NCBI GenBank assembly: GCA_038326655.1
Contig: JBBQKG010000013.1
Location: 1 to 64,000, forward strand
DNA: 64,000 nucleotides
Reading direction: 5' to 3'
DNA from: JBBQKG01 sp038326655
GTDB taxonomy: Bacteria > Actinomycetota > Thermoleophilia > Solirubrobacterales > JBBDJG01
The notes beneath the pieces are model-generated. The model was given only the letters and a program-made list of their open reading frames with translations, did no database searches and was not told the DNA's origin. The stretch's first letter is position 1; every line of letters begins with the position of its first letter. This document shows, in pieces, positions 23,984 to 33,384 of this stretch. The position numbers and the translations under genes were made by a program.

Positions 23984-24709
23984 TCAGGTTCCTGTCGGCC
24001 CGAAGCGCTCGGTCCTGATCAGCACCGGGTCGTGGCCGAGCGCGACGAGCCCGTCGGCAGCAGCCTCCACGAACGCCGTCGGGCCGCAGATGTACGCGCT
24101 GCGCAGCTCACCCGGCGGCCACGCGACCGCGTCCAGCATCTCGCGGTCCACGCGCCGCGCGAAGCCCTGCCAGCCAGGAGGCGCCTGGCGGGTCAGCGTG
24201 CGGTACACCTCGACGCCGTCCGTGCCACCGATCCGGGCGAGCTCATCGGCGTAGATGAGGTCGCCGAGCGTGCGCGCCGAGACCAGCAAGCGGACCGGCG
24301 CCGTGCTCTTCGTGGCGGCGTGGTGGCGCAGCATCGCCATCAGCGGAACGACGCCGGAGCCGCCGCCGATCAGCAGCAGCGGGCCAGCGTCGCCGGCGCT
24401 CCAGACGAACCATCCGCCGATCGGGCCGCGGAGCTCGAGCCGGTCGCCGGGCTCCATCACGTCGACCAGGTAACGCGAGACCTCTCCGTCCTCGAGCCGC
24501 TCGACCGTCAGCGCGAGCGGCGCCTCGCCGGGCGGCGAGGCGATCGAGTAGCTGCGCTCGGCGGAGTAGCCGTCGCCGGCCGTGAGCTTCACGTCCACGT
24601 GCTGGCCGGCCTGGTGCCCCGGCCACTCGTCCATCTCGAAGTCGAGCGTCGTCGCGGTCGCCGTCTCCGGACGCTTCCCGACCAGCGACGCGGGCTGCCA
24701 GTCGGTCAC
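23984..24709 (-). CDS. FAD/NAD(P)-binding oxidoreductase, ferredoxin reductase type
   Basis: A 241-residue two-domain flavoprotein. The FAD barrel has RSYSIAS (FAD-contacting RxYS) and the SRYLVDVMEPGD element; the NAD(P) domain has LLLIGGGSGVVPLMAMLRH, SARTLGDLIYADEL and the C-terminal AYICGPTAFVE. There is no C-terminal 2Fe-2S domain, so it needs an external electron acceptor or donor. The start is GTG 24709. In actinobacteria such reductases often accompany sulfite oxidase-like proteins, but none is adjacent here; the neighbour is a cyclase 7 bp upstream. Confidence 0.85.
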   Translation of the reverse strand: MTDWQPASLVGKRPETATATTLDFEMDEWPGHQAGQHVDVKLTAGDGYSAERSYSIASPPGEAPLALTVERLEDGEVSRYLVDVMEPGDRLELRGPIGGWFVWSAGDAGPLLLIGGGSGVVPLMAMLRHHAATKSTAPVRLLVSARTLGDLIYADELARIGGTDGVEVYRTLTRQAPPGWQGFARRVDREMLDAVAWPPGELRSAYICGPTAFVEAAADGLVALGHDPVLIRTERFGPTGT

Positions 24710-24716
24710 CGGCTCG

Positions 24717-25334
24717 TTACAGCGGCTCGAGCAGGACGCGGGCCGGGGCGCCGTCCGACCCGACGAGCTTCAGCGGCAGGCAGTAGACCCGGTACCGCCC
24801 CGGCTCGACGTGACGAAGGTCGAGCCCCTCGAGCGGGACGACGCCGTTCCCGAGCAGCACGCGGTGCGCCGCTTCGTCCCCGATCGAGAGGTAGTCGATG
24901 CCGACCAGCCGCACGCCTCGCGCGACCAGCGCAACCGCGCCGCTCTCCACGAAGCGGATGAAGTCGCGGGTGAAGGTGTCCCGCTCCCAGAGCAGCGAGT
25001 TGGGCGTCTTGAACAGCAGCCGCTCAGCGCCGTCCGGCAGGTCGAGCGTCTCCAGCGCCTCGACCGCGATGTCGGCGTGGAGACTCGTACCGTCGACCAC
25101 GTAGGCCTCCCCGATGAGGGCCTCGGGGTCGATCGACTCCGCGCCGGCGCCGCCGTCGATGAAATGCACGGGAGCGTCGACGTGCGTGCCGGTGTGCACG
25201 CCCAGGTCGAGGCGGCTGATGTTGACCGGGTCGCCCGCAGCGATCGACTGCGCCCGCTCCAGGTGGACGCCCGGGTTGCCGTCGTAGACCGGCATCCCCT
25301 CGCGGATCGGCACGGTGACGTCGATCAAGGTCAC
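24717..25334 (-). CDS. Cyclase family protein (KynB-like metal hydrolase)
   Basis: A 205-residue protein. The family zinc motif is complete in HTGTHVDAPVH (H47, H51, D53, H57). The start DVTVPIREGMPVYDGNPG and the LVGIDYLSIGD segment match bacterial kynurenine formamidases. These enzymes hydrolyse N-formylkynurenine to kynurenine, but the cyclase family also includes isatin hydrolases and others, and no kynurenine gene is nearby. Its start overlaps the rpiA stop by 4 bp. Confidence 0.82.
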   Translation of the reverse strand: MTLIDVTVPIREGMPVYDGNPGVHLERAQSIAAGDPVNISRLDLGVHTGTHVDAPVHFIDGGAGAESIDPEALIGEAYVVDGTSLHADIAVEALETLDLPDGAERLLFKTPNSLLWERDTFTRDFIRFVESGAVALVARGVRLVGIDYLSIGDEAAHRVLLGNGVVPLEGLDLRHVEPGRYRVYCLPLKLVGSDGAPARVLLEPL

Positions 25335-25960
25335 ATCGTCCGCCTTCGCGCCCCGATGAAGATCTCGCTCACGAGGCTTGGGGGAAACAGACCGTGCTCG
25401 ACCACGCCCGGGGTCGCGCCGAGCGCCGCCCCGAGCATCGCGGGGTCGCCGACGGCGCCCCGGTAATCGGCGATCAGGCCGCCGTCCGGAGTCGGCGGCA
25501 CGTCGCGCAGCTCCGCCTGCCCGAGCGCTCTCAGGGTCGCCGCGAGCCCGTATCGCATGAGCTCGAGCGGCACCGGTGGGTGGATCGTGTCGACCTCCTT
25601 GTCGGAGGACGCGATCACGACGAAGCGCTCGGCGGCGGCCGCCACGATCTTCTCGCGCGTGTGTGCGGCGCCGCCGCCCTTGACGAGCCAGCCCGCAGGG
25701 TCGACCTGGTCGGCGCCGTCGATCGCGATGTCGAGCCGGTCCAGGTCGTCGAATGGCTCGACCGGGATGCCGAGCTCCCGGGCGATCGCCTCGGTCTGAG
25801 GTGAGGTCGCGACACAGCGGATCTGAAGCTTTCGCTGGGCCAGCGCGGGCAGGAGGTGACCGACGGTCGAGCCCGTCCCCAGCCCGACCAGCATGCCGTT
25901 CTCCACGAGCCCGGCCGCGGCCTCGGCGGCCTCGCGCTTCTCGTCTTCGCCCGCATGCAC
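25331..25960 (-). CDS. rpiA: Ribose-5-phosphate isomerase A
   Basis: A 209-residue enzyme interconverting ribose-5-phosphate and ribulose-5-phosphate in the pentose phosphate pathway. Signatures are MLVGLGTGSTVGHLLPAL (phosphate loop), IDGADQVDPAGWLVKGGGAAHTREK split by the catalytic Asp and Lys, and FVVIASSDKEV. I use GTG 25960, which avoids overlap with the upstream ketopantoate reductase; an in-frame start at 25996 would add 12 atypical residues. It supplies an activity missing from the pentose phosphate operon at 32-42 kb. Confidence 0.9.
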   Translation of the reverse strand: MHAGEDEKREAAEAAAGLVENGMLVGLGTGSTVGHLLPALAQRKLQIRCVATSPQTEAIARELGIPVEPFDDLDRLDIAIDGADQVDPAGWLVKGGGAAHTREKIVAAAAERFVVIASSDKEVDTIHPPVPLELMRYGLAATLRALGQAELRDVPPTPDGGLIADYRGAVGDPAMLGAALGATPGVVEHGLFPPSLVSEIFIGARRRTM

Positions 25961-25970
25961 GGCCGCGAAG

Positions 25971-26942
25971 TTACTGGTTCCGGAGCGCGCGCTCAAACTC
26001 CGCCTGGCTGAGCGTCCCTGGAGGCCGGCGTTCTGCCGCCCAGCGGTTCGCGAGTCGCTGCAGTGCCTCGTTCACGGGCGTGGGGATTCCGTGAAGCCGG
26101 CCCAGCAGCACGATTTCGCCGTTCAGGTAGTCGGCCTCGATCGATCCGGCGCCGCGGGCGAGGCTCTGCCAGGTGGAGCCGCCCCCGCGCTCGCGACCGT
26201 GGACCGGCCGCGGCTGAAGCAGGTCGGCGCGGCGCGTCCGGTCCTCCTCCTCGGAGGCGAAATCGATCCCGGCCGCGCGCAGCACCGCCTCGCCCTCGGC
26301 CGTCGCGGCGCGGTCGATCTCGTCCTGGGCGGGCCCCGCCTCGATCACCGCCTCGATCGCGTTGCCCAGGTTCATGAGCAGCTTCCGATACTTCCAGCGC
26401 ATGATCTCCGGAAGCACCCGCGAGTCGAAGGTCGAGGCGTTGAAGGCAGCCGCGATCTGCCGGGCGGTCTCGTCGAGGCCTCGGGGGTAGCGACCGATGT
26501 CGAGCATCCCGGTCACCGGGGTCGAGCTTGCCTGCACGACGCCCGGCTCCAGGTGCGTCGCCGGCAGCATCACGTGGACGCCATAGACGCGGGGGAACAT
26601 GCGCAGCGCCGAGCGCTCGTTCTCGACACCGTTCTGGGCGCAGACGACGGGGAGGTCCCGCGGCGCGGTCGCTGCCAGCGCGCGAAACGCGCCGGCGGTG
26701 TCCTGGCTCTTGACCGCGAGGATCAGCACGTCGCGATCTTCGAAGGCGATCTCGGACGGATGCTCGACGACCGGGATGTGCAACGTGGCTGTCTCGTCGG
26801 GAGACTCGAGCCGTAGCCCGGTCTCGCGGATCGCCGTCAGGTGCCTGCCACGCGCGACCAGCACGACTTCGTGTCCGTGCCGGCACAGCCGGCCGCCCAC
26901 GACCCCGCCGACGGCGCCGGCCCCGTAGATCAGAAATCGCAT
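25971..26942 (-). CDS. Ketopantoate reductase family protein
   Basis: A 323-residue protein of the PanE/ApbA family. It has an N-terminal Rossmann motif (FLIYGAGAVGGVVGGRL), a strand-2 end with basic residues (VARGRH) fitting NADPH, the AVKSQDT segment, CAQNGVENE, and the C-terminal domain with RWKYRKLLMNLGNAIEAV containing the catalytic Lys and Asn. SIEADYLNGEIVLLGRLHGIPTP closes the active site. Standard PanE reduces 2-dehydropantoate for coenzyme A synthesis, though many paralogues have other 2-keto substrates. ATG 26942 starts the Rossmann strand. Confidence 0.85.
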   Translation of the reverse strand: MRFLIYGAGAVGGVVGGRLCRHGHEVVLVARGRHLTAIRETGLRLESPDETATLHIPVVEHPSEIAFEDRDVLILAVKSQDTAGAFRALAATAPRDLPVVCAQNGVENERSALRMFPRVYGVHVMLPATHLEPGVVQASSTPVTGMLDIGRYPRGLDETARQIAAAFNASTFDSRVLPEIMRWKYRKLLMNLGNAIEAVIEAGPAQDEIDRAATAEGEAVLRAAGIDFASEEEDRTRRADLLQPRPVHGRERGGGSTWQSLARGAGSIEADYLNGEIVLLGRLHGIPTPVNEALQRLANRWAAERRPPGTLSQAEFERALRNQ

Positions 26943-27011
26943 CGCATGTAGACGGTCGCACGGAACGGACGTGTGCGGCGTTGTGCATCGCATGCCGGCG
27001 CGATGGTCCGC

Positions 27012-27026
27012 CCCGGGCTCCCCGGG
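27012..27026 (-). terminator. Possible terminator hairpin after the MMPL relic
   Basis: CCCGGG-CTC-CCCGGG forms a 6-bp stem with a 3-nt loop, 7 bp downstream of the stop of the transporter relic on the minus strand. There is no U-run. It may be the terminator of the lost transporter gene. The assignment rests on position only. Confidence 0.3.
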
Positions 27027-27032
27027 CCGCCG

Positions 27033-27203
27033 TCAGCCGGCGTCGGCCTCCGCGGCGACGGGCTGCGAGGGCTGGACCCGCAACCACCGCGCCGGCCCCT
27101 GGGGCAGCCACCAGTTCCAGCGGCCGAAGAGCGACACGGCCGCGGGCACGAGCAGCGCCCTGATCACCGTTGCGTCGAACAGGATGCCGGCCGCCGCCGG
27201 CTG
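27033..27203 (-). pseudogene. C-terminal relic of an MMPL/RND-type transporter
   Basis: About 56 in-frame codons before the stop at 27033 read like the last segment of an MMPL family lipid/drug exporter: GILFDATVIRALLVPAAVSLF, then GRWNWWLPQG, then a Pro/Val-rich tail. The GILFD...RALLVPA and GRWNWWLP words are characteristic of the final membrane helix of these roughly 700-residue proteins. Upstream of this the frame carries no transporter homology and is covered by another gene, so only the 3' end survives. This is a deletion remnant, not a functional gene. Confidence 0.75.
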
Positions 27204-27211
27204 ACCGCGCC

Positions 27212-27700
27212 TCAGCGACGCCCGGCCGAGGCGAGCGCCTCGTATGCGATGCCGGTCGCGGTTGCGTAGACGGCGTGGTGGAAAACGTCGATCGCGATCT
27301 CCTCGGCACCCCACTGGTCGACCGGCGGCGTGACGCCGAGCTTCGGGAGCATCACGACTGCCTGGCCCCACACGGCTGCGCCGTGAGCGGCGGTCGCCGC
27401 CTTCGGCGGCAGCGGAGTCGAGCCGAGCAGCCCGCGCACGGCTCCCCAGCCGGTGCCGTAGCCCCAATGGACGAGGTTGGAGAAGCGGCGCTCCGCCTGG
27501 GCGCTCTCGAACTTCTCGATGCCGAGCGCCTTCTCCGCCGCCCGTGCGGGCGTCTGGCTCGGCTCGCGCCTGCGGAGCTTGGCCTCGAGCGTCGACGAGA
27601 CCGTCATCGCGGCTGTCCCCACGAGCCCCGCCGTCAGGCCCCTGCCGATGTTGCAGGCCAGCCTCGAGATGTTCCTCGAGATGTTCGTCGACGCGCTCAT
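27212..27700 (-). CDS. Hypothetical membrane-associated protein
   Basis: A 162-residue protein. An N-terminal region with GRGLTAGLVGTAAMTVSSTLEAKL forms one likely membrane helix. A polar helix (SQTPARAAEKALGIEKFESAQAERRF split by Pro) follows, then further hydrophobic stretches at about 80-120 with GYGTGWGAVRGLLG and AAHGAAVWGQAVVMLPKLGV. The pattern resembles DUF1440-type inner-membrane proteins, but I am not certain. It lies 6 bp from the VOC gene and next to the transporter relic. Confidence 0.6.
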   Translation of the reverse strand: MSASTNISRNISRLACNIGRGLTAGLVGTAAMTVSSTLEAKLRRREPSQTPARAAEKALGIEKFESAQAERRFSNLVHWGYGTGWGAVRGLLGSTPLPPKAATAAHGAAVWGQAVVMLPKLGVTPPVDQWGAEEIAIDVFHHAVYATATGIAYEALASAGRR

Positions 27701-27706
27701 ACCTCG

Positions 27707-28180
27707 TTACGCCGCTTGCCGGACCCAGTCCGACCAGGACACGATGCCGAGGTCCGGCTGCGGCGAGCTGTCCAGCATCGCGAGGTACTCGAGTTGATGG
27801 CCGTCGGGGTCGAGGAAGTAGACCGCCGCGGCCGGCATCCAGCCGATCACGCTCGGCTCGTCCGCCTCGACGCCGAAGAACGACAGCGGCGTGACCCCGT
27901 AGGCCTCGAGCCGGTCGCATGTCTCGAGCACGTCGTCCAGGGCGACTTCGAACGCGACGTGCAGCTTCATTCCCAGCGGCGCGGAGCCGAGCGACCAGAG
28001 GCCGAGCATCGAGCGGCCCGGCTCGCCGACCCAGAAGAAGGCGGCGCCCCGCTCGGGCATGTCGAGTGCGAGCGGGAGGCCGACCACGTCGCGGTAGAAC
28101 CCGGCCGACCGCGCAAGGTCGCTGACGGTGAGATGGGTCTCGAACAGGGAGCGAACCGGCACCGCGGCCATCGCCGCCAT
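27707..28180 (-). CDS. VOC family protein (glyoxalase/bleomycin-resistance fold)
   Basis: A 157-residue single VOC domain protein. FETHLTVSDLARSAGFYRDVVGLPLAL supplies the first module with the metal-ligand His, and AVYFLDPDGHQLEYLAML the closing strand with the ligand Glu. The middle has KLHVAFEVALDD with a second His. Three canonical ligands suggest a metal-dependent lyase, isomerase or resistance protein, with substrate unknown. Starts at 28180 and 28171 are equivalent. It sits 1 bp downstream of the SDR dehydrogenase, so the two are probably cotranscribed. Confidence 0.82.
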   Translation of the reverse strand: MAAMAAVPVRSLFETHLTVSDLARSAGFYRDVVGLPLALDMPERGAAFFWVGEPGRSMLGLWSLGSAPLGMKLHVAFEVALDDVLETCDRLEAYGVTPLSFFGVEADEPSVIGWMPAAAVYFLDPDGHQLEYLAMLDSSPQPDLGIVSWSDWVRQAA

Positions 28181-28181
28181 C

Positions 28182-28991
28182 CTACTCGGACGACCAGGGC
28201 TCGCGGAAGTCCGCGAAGAGCGTCAGCCCCCCGTCCACGAAGATCGTCTGTCCCGTGATGTAGGCGGCATCGTCGCTGGCGAGAAAGCAGGTGACTCCCG
28301 CCATCTCGTCCGCCGTGCCCGGCCGCCCGAGCGGAATGTGGCTGGTCACCTGCTTCGCCTTCGCCGGATCGTCGACCCAGGCACGGTTGATCGGCGTGAT
28401 CGTGGCGCCCGGCCCGATGCCGTTGACGCGGATGTTGTTGCCGGCATATTCGAGCGCGAGCGTCCGGGTCAGGTTCCGCATCCCGCCCTTGCTCACCGAG
28501 TACCCGAGGTAGTCCGGCTTCGGGATGTCCTGGTGCACGCTCGAGACGTTGACGATCACGCCGGGCGTGTCGTTCGCGAGGTACTGCTTGATCGCCTCAC
28601 GGCCGCAGAGGAAGGAGCCGCGAAGATTCACGCCGAGCACCTTCTCGAAGTCCGCCTGCGACAGCTCGTGCGAAGGTCGCGAGATCTGGATGCCGGCGTT
28701 GTTGATCAGCACGTCGATGCCGCCGAGCTCGGCGACGGTTTGCTCGACCATCCTCACGACGTCGTCCTCCTTGGAGACGTCGCCCTGGACCAGGACGTCC
28801 TTCACGTCCTGCTGGCGGACCCGGTCCATGCACGCGTGCACCATCTCCTCGGTGCCCTCGGCCTCGTCGGGCGTCGTCAGGTAGTTGATCGCGACGTTCG
28901 CGCCGTGCTGGGCGAACCGCACGGCGATCGCCTGCCCGATCCCGGAGCTGCCGCCGGTGACCAGCACGTTCTTGCCCTTCAGTCCTCGCAT
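28182..28991 (-). CDS. SDR family oxidoreductase, glucose 1-dehydrogenase-like
   Basis: A 269-residue classical short-chain dehydrogenase. It has the cofactor motif TGGSSGIG (12-19), NNAG (97-100), catalytic Ser150/151, Y164 and K168 (YSVSK), and the VNGIGPGATITP loop. The C-terminus ITGQTIFVDGGLTLFADF is that of the glucose/sugar 1-dehydrogenase subgroup. It lies 55 bp downstream of the sugar ABC permease on the same strand, which supports oxidation of an imported sugar (for example xylose or glucose to the lactone). Cofactor preference is not clear. Confidence 0.88.
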   Translation of the reverse strand: MRGLKGKNVLVTGGSSGIGQAIAVRFAQHGANVAINYLTTPDEAEGTEEMVHACMDRVRQQDVKDVLVQGDVSKEDDVVRMVEQTVAELGGIDVLINNAGIQISRPSHELSQADFEKVLGVNLRGSFLCGREAIKQYLANDTPGVIVNVSSVHQDIPKPDYLGYSVSKGGMRNLTRTLALEYAGNNIRVNGIGPGATITPINRAWVDDPAKAKQVTSHIPLGRPGTADEMAGVTCFLASDDAAYITGQTIFVDGGLTLFADFREPWSSE

Positions 28992-29046
28992 CGTGTCCTC
29001 TCGTGCCGCGGTGGGGGCGACTGTAGTGCCGGGAGGAGAGCGGGCG

Positions 29047-30260
29047 TTACACGCGCCCGACGGCCTGGCGCTGGCGCCGCGCGAGCGCGTCCACGATCAC
29101 CGCCAGGAGCAGCACGCCGCCCGTCACCATGAACTTCACGGAGGACTCCAGCGCGAGCAGGTCCATCCCGTTCGAGATCGAGCCGATCACGAGTGCGCCG
29201 AGCAGCGCCGACCAAACCGAGCCGCGACCGCCGAAGAGGCTCGTGCCCGCGATCACCGGGCCGGCGATCGCGAGCAGCAGCAGGTCGCTGCCACCCGAGC
29301 TCTGGTTGACGGCCAGGAGGCGCGAGGCCTGCATGATCCCGCCGATCGCCGCCATCGTCCCCGCGATCGCGAACACGATCACGCGGATCTTGTGAATGTT
29401 AATGCCGGCCCGCCGGGCGGCCTCGGCGTTGCCGCCGACCGCGTAGACGTGGCGACCGAAGAGCGTGCGTTTCGCGAGGTATTCCATGCCGGCCACGAAG
29501 CCGACGAGAATCAGGACCGCGAGCGGCACGCCGCGGTCGGAGTTCAGGATCGCGACGGCGGCGATCACGGCGGCCGCAACCACCACGATGCGGATCATCG
29601 GGCCCGTCAGCTGCCGGTCCGCGAGGCCCGCCCGCACCCGCGCGCGCCAGGCCCACAGCGTCGATCCTGCGTAGGCCCCGATCGCGACCACCGCCATGAT
29701 CCACCCCACCGTGTCCGAGTAGAAGGTGTTCGCGAGCCCGGTGATCTTGCCGTCGTTGATGTTGATCGTGCCCGTGTCGCCAAGCACGTAGAGCAGAGCG
29801 CCCTGCCAGGCCAGGAGGCCGGCCAGCGTCACCACGAACGAGGGGACGCCGAAACCGGTGAAGATCGCGCCCTGGAACACCCCGATCGCGGTGCCGCACA
29901 GCACTCCGGCGGCGATCGCGAGGTAGGGGTTCCAACCGTGCTTTACGTTCATGACCGCCATCACGGCAGCCGCGAGCCCGCTCACTGCGCCGACCGACAG
30001 GTCGATCTCGCCCAGCAGCAACACGTACACGACGCCTACCGAGATCAGGCCCACGGCCGTGATCTGGAGCATCAGGTTGGTGAGGTTGATAGCGGTCAGG
30101 AAGCGGTCGTTTTGGGACTGGAAGATGATCCAGATCACGACCACGCCGAGGATCACGCGCACCGACGCGAGATCGCCCTGGACGAAGCGACGGATCACCT
30201 CGCCCCGGCTCGGCCTAGCCGGGGGCTCCACGGCGGGTGCCGTCTGCGGCGCGGCGGCGC

Positions 30261-30264
<4 letters not shown>
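29047..30264 (-). CDS. Sugar ABC transporter permease, CUT2 (XylH-like)
   Basis: A 405-residue membrane protein with about ten to eleven helices. CUT2 permease signatures are ITAVGLISVGVVYVLLLGEIDLSVGAVSG (split across helix 2-3), GFGVPSFVVTLAGLLAWQG, the coupling EAARRAGI...HKIRV loop and LAIAGPVIAGTSLFGGRGSV. The length of about 400, longer than RbsC, is typical of xylose permeases. It overlaps the ATPase gene start/stop by 4 bp and forms the membrane channel of the transporter. Confidence 0.9.
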
Positions 30265-31046
<782 letters not shown>

Positions 31047-31074
31047 CTGCCGGGCCCCGCTCCGCTTGCCGCTG

Positions 31075-32160
31075 TTAGATCCCCGCCGACGAGCATGCGC
31101 TGGCGAACGATCCCTTGCAGAGATCTGACCTCTTGACGTCGCCGCCCTTGACGACGGTGTTGACGTTGTTCTTGAGGATCGCGACCGGGTTCAGGATCAC
31201 CGACGGCACCTTCTTCTGGCCGTTGTCGATCTGCTGGTTCACGAGCCCCGACGGAACGCTGTCGCCCTTCACGAGCGCGACCGCGATCTGCGCCGCCGCA
31301 CCCGATTCCGGCTTGATTGCCTTCCAGACCGTCATGTACTGGTCGCCGGTGAGGATCCGCTGCAACCCGGCCACGGTCGCGTCCTGACCGGTCGTCGGGC
31401 GCGTCGAAGGCTTGATGCCGGCCGACTTCATCGCCGCGATGTCAGCGCCCCCCAGGTCGTCGTTCGAGGCGAGCACGCCCGCGAACCCGCTGTTGCCGAG
31501 CGCCGTGATCGCCTGCTGCATCTCGTCCTGCGCCTTGTTGGCGAGCCAGCCCGGAGTGTCGTAGGTCTTTGCGATTGTCACGCCGCCGGCCTTCAGCGCC
31601 GCGGTCGCGCCCGACTTGAACAGCTTCGCGTTGTTGTCCGCAGGGTCGCCGGCGGTCATCACGACGGGGCCGGTCGGCTTCCCGACCGCCTTCAGGCCCT
31701 TGATCAGAGTATTGCCCTGGAGCGTGCCGACACGCGTGTTGTCGTACGAGACGTAGTAGTCGACGTCGGAATTGGTGATCAGTCGGTCGTAGCTCACGAC
31801 CGGCACCTTCTGCGCCTTCGCCTTGCTCACGATTGAGGCTGCGGAGCCGGCGTCCACGGCGTCCACGACTAGCACCTTGGCACCTTGGGCAAGCGCGGCG
31901 TCGGCCTGGTTCTGCTGCTTGGCCGCGTCCTGCGCCGCGTTGCTGTAGAGGATCTTGCAGTCGCTGCAAAGGCTCTTGACCTTTGCCTGGAAGTCGGGCC
32001 GGTCGGCCGCCTCGTAGCGCGGCGTGTGGTTCTCCGGCAAGAGCAGCGCGATCGTGCCGCCGCCACCACCACCCCCGCCACCGCCGCAACCGGCTGCCAG
32101 CAGGACGAGCGTTAGAAGCATGGCGGCAGCGCCACCTGCTGCGAGGTTCTTACGAAGCAT
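31075..32160 (-). CDS. xylF: Sugar-binding lipoprotein of the ABC transporter (XylF-like)
   Basis: A 361-residue substrate-binding protein. The lipoprotein signal peptide (1-24) ends in LAAGC with C25 as lipidation site, followed by a run of ten glycines as a flexible tether. The mature protein is a periplasmic-binding-protein type 1 fold: IALLLPENHTPRYE, KVLVVDAVDAGSA, VPVVSYDRLITNSDVDYYVS and NDDLGGADIAAM. The VSYDRLI...DYYVS...DNxRVG wording is that of xylose-binding XylF. ATG 32160 follows a GGAG site. First gene of the transporter operon. Confidence 0.9.
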   Translation of the reverse strand: MLRKNLAAGGAAAMLLTLVLLAAGCGGGGGGGGGGTIALLLPENHTPRYEAADRPDFQAKVKSLCSDCKILYSNAAQDAAKQQNQADAALAQGAKVLVVDAVDAGSAASIVSKAKAQKVPVVSYDRLITNSDVDYYVSYDNTRVGTLQGNTLIKGLKAVGKPTGPVVMTAGDPADNNAKLFKSGATAALKAGGVTIAKTYDTPGWLANKAQDEMQQAITALGNSGFAGVLASNDDLGGADIAAMKSAGIKPSTRPTTGQDATVAGLQRILTGDQYMTVWKAIKPESGAAAQIAVALVKGDSVPSGLVNQQIDNGQKKVPSVILNPVAILKNNVNTVVKGGDVKRSDLCKGSFASACSSAGI

Positions 32161-32230
32161 CTGTCTCCTCACCTCCATTGGTGGTGCCGGCGGCCAGTTC
32201 GACCGGCTCATCCCATTGGCCTGTGCAAAC

Positions 32231-32260
32231 GTCATATCCCTTGCGGGGTTGTCATATTCC
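32231..32260. promoter_or_regulatory. Direct repeats, candidate operator between the ABC and pentose phosphate operons
   Basis: GTCATATCCC (32231-32240) recurs as GTCATATTCC (32251-32260), 9 of 10 identical and exactly 20 bp apart, two helical turns. Outside them lie TGTGCA (32222) and TGCACA (about 32276) as inverted half-sites. They occupy the 129-bp divergent gap between xylF and the Gfo/Idh/MocA gene and are AT-richer than their surroundings. They could be a regulator operator or overlapping -10 elements; the protein is unknown. Confidence 0.4.
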
Positions 32261-32289
32261 TGCTTCTTCGTTCTCTGCACAAGTAGCGC

Positions 32290-33384
32290 ATGGCGGATTT
32301 CAGCGCAGCGATCATCGGATATGGGCTGGCGGGCTCGGTTTTCCACGCCCCGCTGATCTCCTCGACGCCGGGCATGCGGGTCCTGACGGTCGTGACGGCG
32401 AACGTCGAGCGGCGCGCGCAGGCACTTCGCGACAACCTCGGCGCGCGCGTGCTCTCGACGCCTGACGAGCTGTGGGCGCGAGCCGAAGAGCACGACTTCG
32501 TCGTCGTGGCGACGCCGAACAACGCGCACGCGCCGCTGGCACGGCACGCCGTGGACGCCGGCCTCCCGGTGGTCGTCGACAAGCCGCTCGCGGCTGTTCC
32601 CGCGGAAGCACGCGCGGTCGTCGAACACGCGCAATCACGGGGAGTGCTGCTGACCGTGTTTCAAAACCGGCGGTGGGACTCCGACCAGCGCACGCTTCGC
32701 CGGCTGCTCTCGGAGCGAAGGCTCGGCGACGTGCTCCGCTTCGAGTCGCGCCTGGAGCGCTGGCGTCCCGAGCTGCGGGCTGAGGCCTGGCGCGAGAGCA
32801 CCGCCGCGGCCGAGGGTGGCGGCGTCCTGCTCGACCTCGGCAGTCACCTCGTCGACCAGGCGCTCGGCCTTTTCGGTGCTGCGGCGGATGTCTATGCGGA
32901 GGTCGACCGCCGCCGCGGAGCGGCCGGCGACGACGATGCCTTCGTGGCGCTCCGCCATCGCTCCGGCGCCTACAGCCACCTCTGGGTGTCCGCGCTCGCG
33001 GCCGCCCCCGGACCCCGGCTCCGCGTGCTCGGCGATCGCGCCGCCTACGTCGTCGAGGAGGTGGACGGGCAGGAGGACGCACTTCGGTCAGGCCGTCGTC
33101 CGGACGACGGCGGACCGTGGGGAGTGGAGCCCGAGTCCCGCTGGGGCCGGCTGATTCGCGGGGACGAGAGCGAGCCGGTTCCGAGCGAGCTCGGCGCATG
33201 GCCGCGCTTCTACTCGGAGCTCGAGGCCGCGCTCCGCGACGGCGGGCCGCCGCCGGTCGATCCCGCGGATGCGGTCGCGACGCTGGAGGTCCTCGAGGCG
33301 GCCCGCCGGAGCGCCAGGGAACGGCGCGTGGTTGCGATGCCGGGTTGCGATACTGGATCACCGAGCAAGGGAGCCCCCGCATGA
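32290..33384 (+). CDS. Gfo/Idh/MocA family oxidoreductase
   Basis: A 364-residue protein. The N-terminal Rossmann motif is IIGYGLAGSVFHAPLI, followed by VVATPNNAHAPLARHAVDAG and VVVDKPLA, where the usual EKP is DKP. The second domain has QNRRWDSDQRTLRRLL and GGVLLDLGSHLVDQAL with the likely catalytic Asp/His. The family oxidises or reduces sugars and inositols with NAD(P). As first gene of the pentose phosphate operon and divergent to the xylose-type ABC transporter, a sugar dehydrogenase role is likely. Its stop overlaps transketolase (ATGA). Confidence 0.88.
   Translation: MADFSAAIIGYGLAGSVFHAPLISSTPGMRVLTVVTANVERRAQALRDNLGARVLSTPDELWARAEEHDFVVVATPNNAHAPLARHAVDAGLPVVVDKPLAAVPAEARAVVEHAQSRGVLLTVFQNRRWDSDQRTLRRLLSERRLGDVLRFESRLERWRPELRAEAWRESTAAAEGGGVLLDLGSHLVDQALGLFGAAADVYAEVDRRRGAAGDDDAFVALRHRSGAYSHLWVSALAAAPGPRLRVLGDRAAYVVEEVDGQEDALRSGRRPDDGGPWGVEPESRWGRLIRGDESEPVPSELGAWPRFYSELEAALRDGGPPPVDPADAVATLEVLEAARRSARERRVVAMPGCDTGSPSKGAPA

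Noticed and set aside
32040..32090. Gly-codon repeat tract in xylF as a phase-variable repeat
   Set aside because: The triplet-based run encodes a plausible lipoprotein tether, and length changes in threes would not shift the frame.
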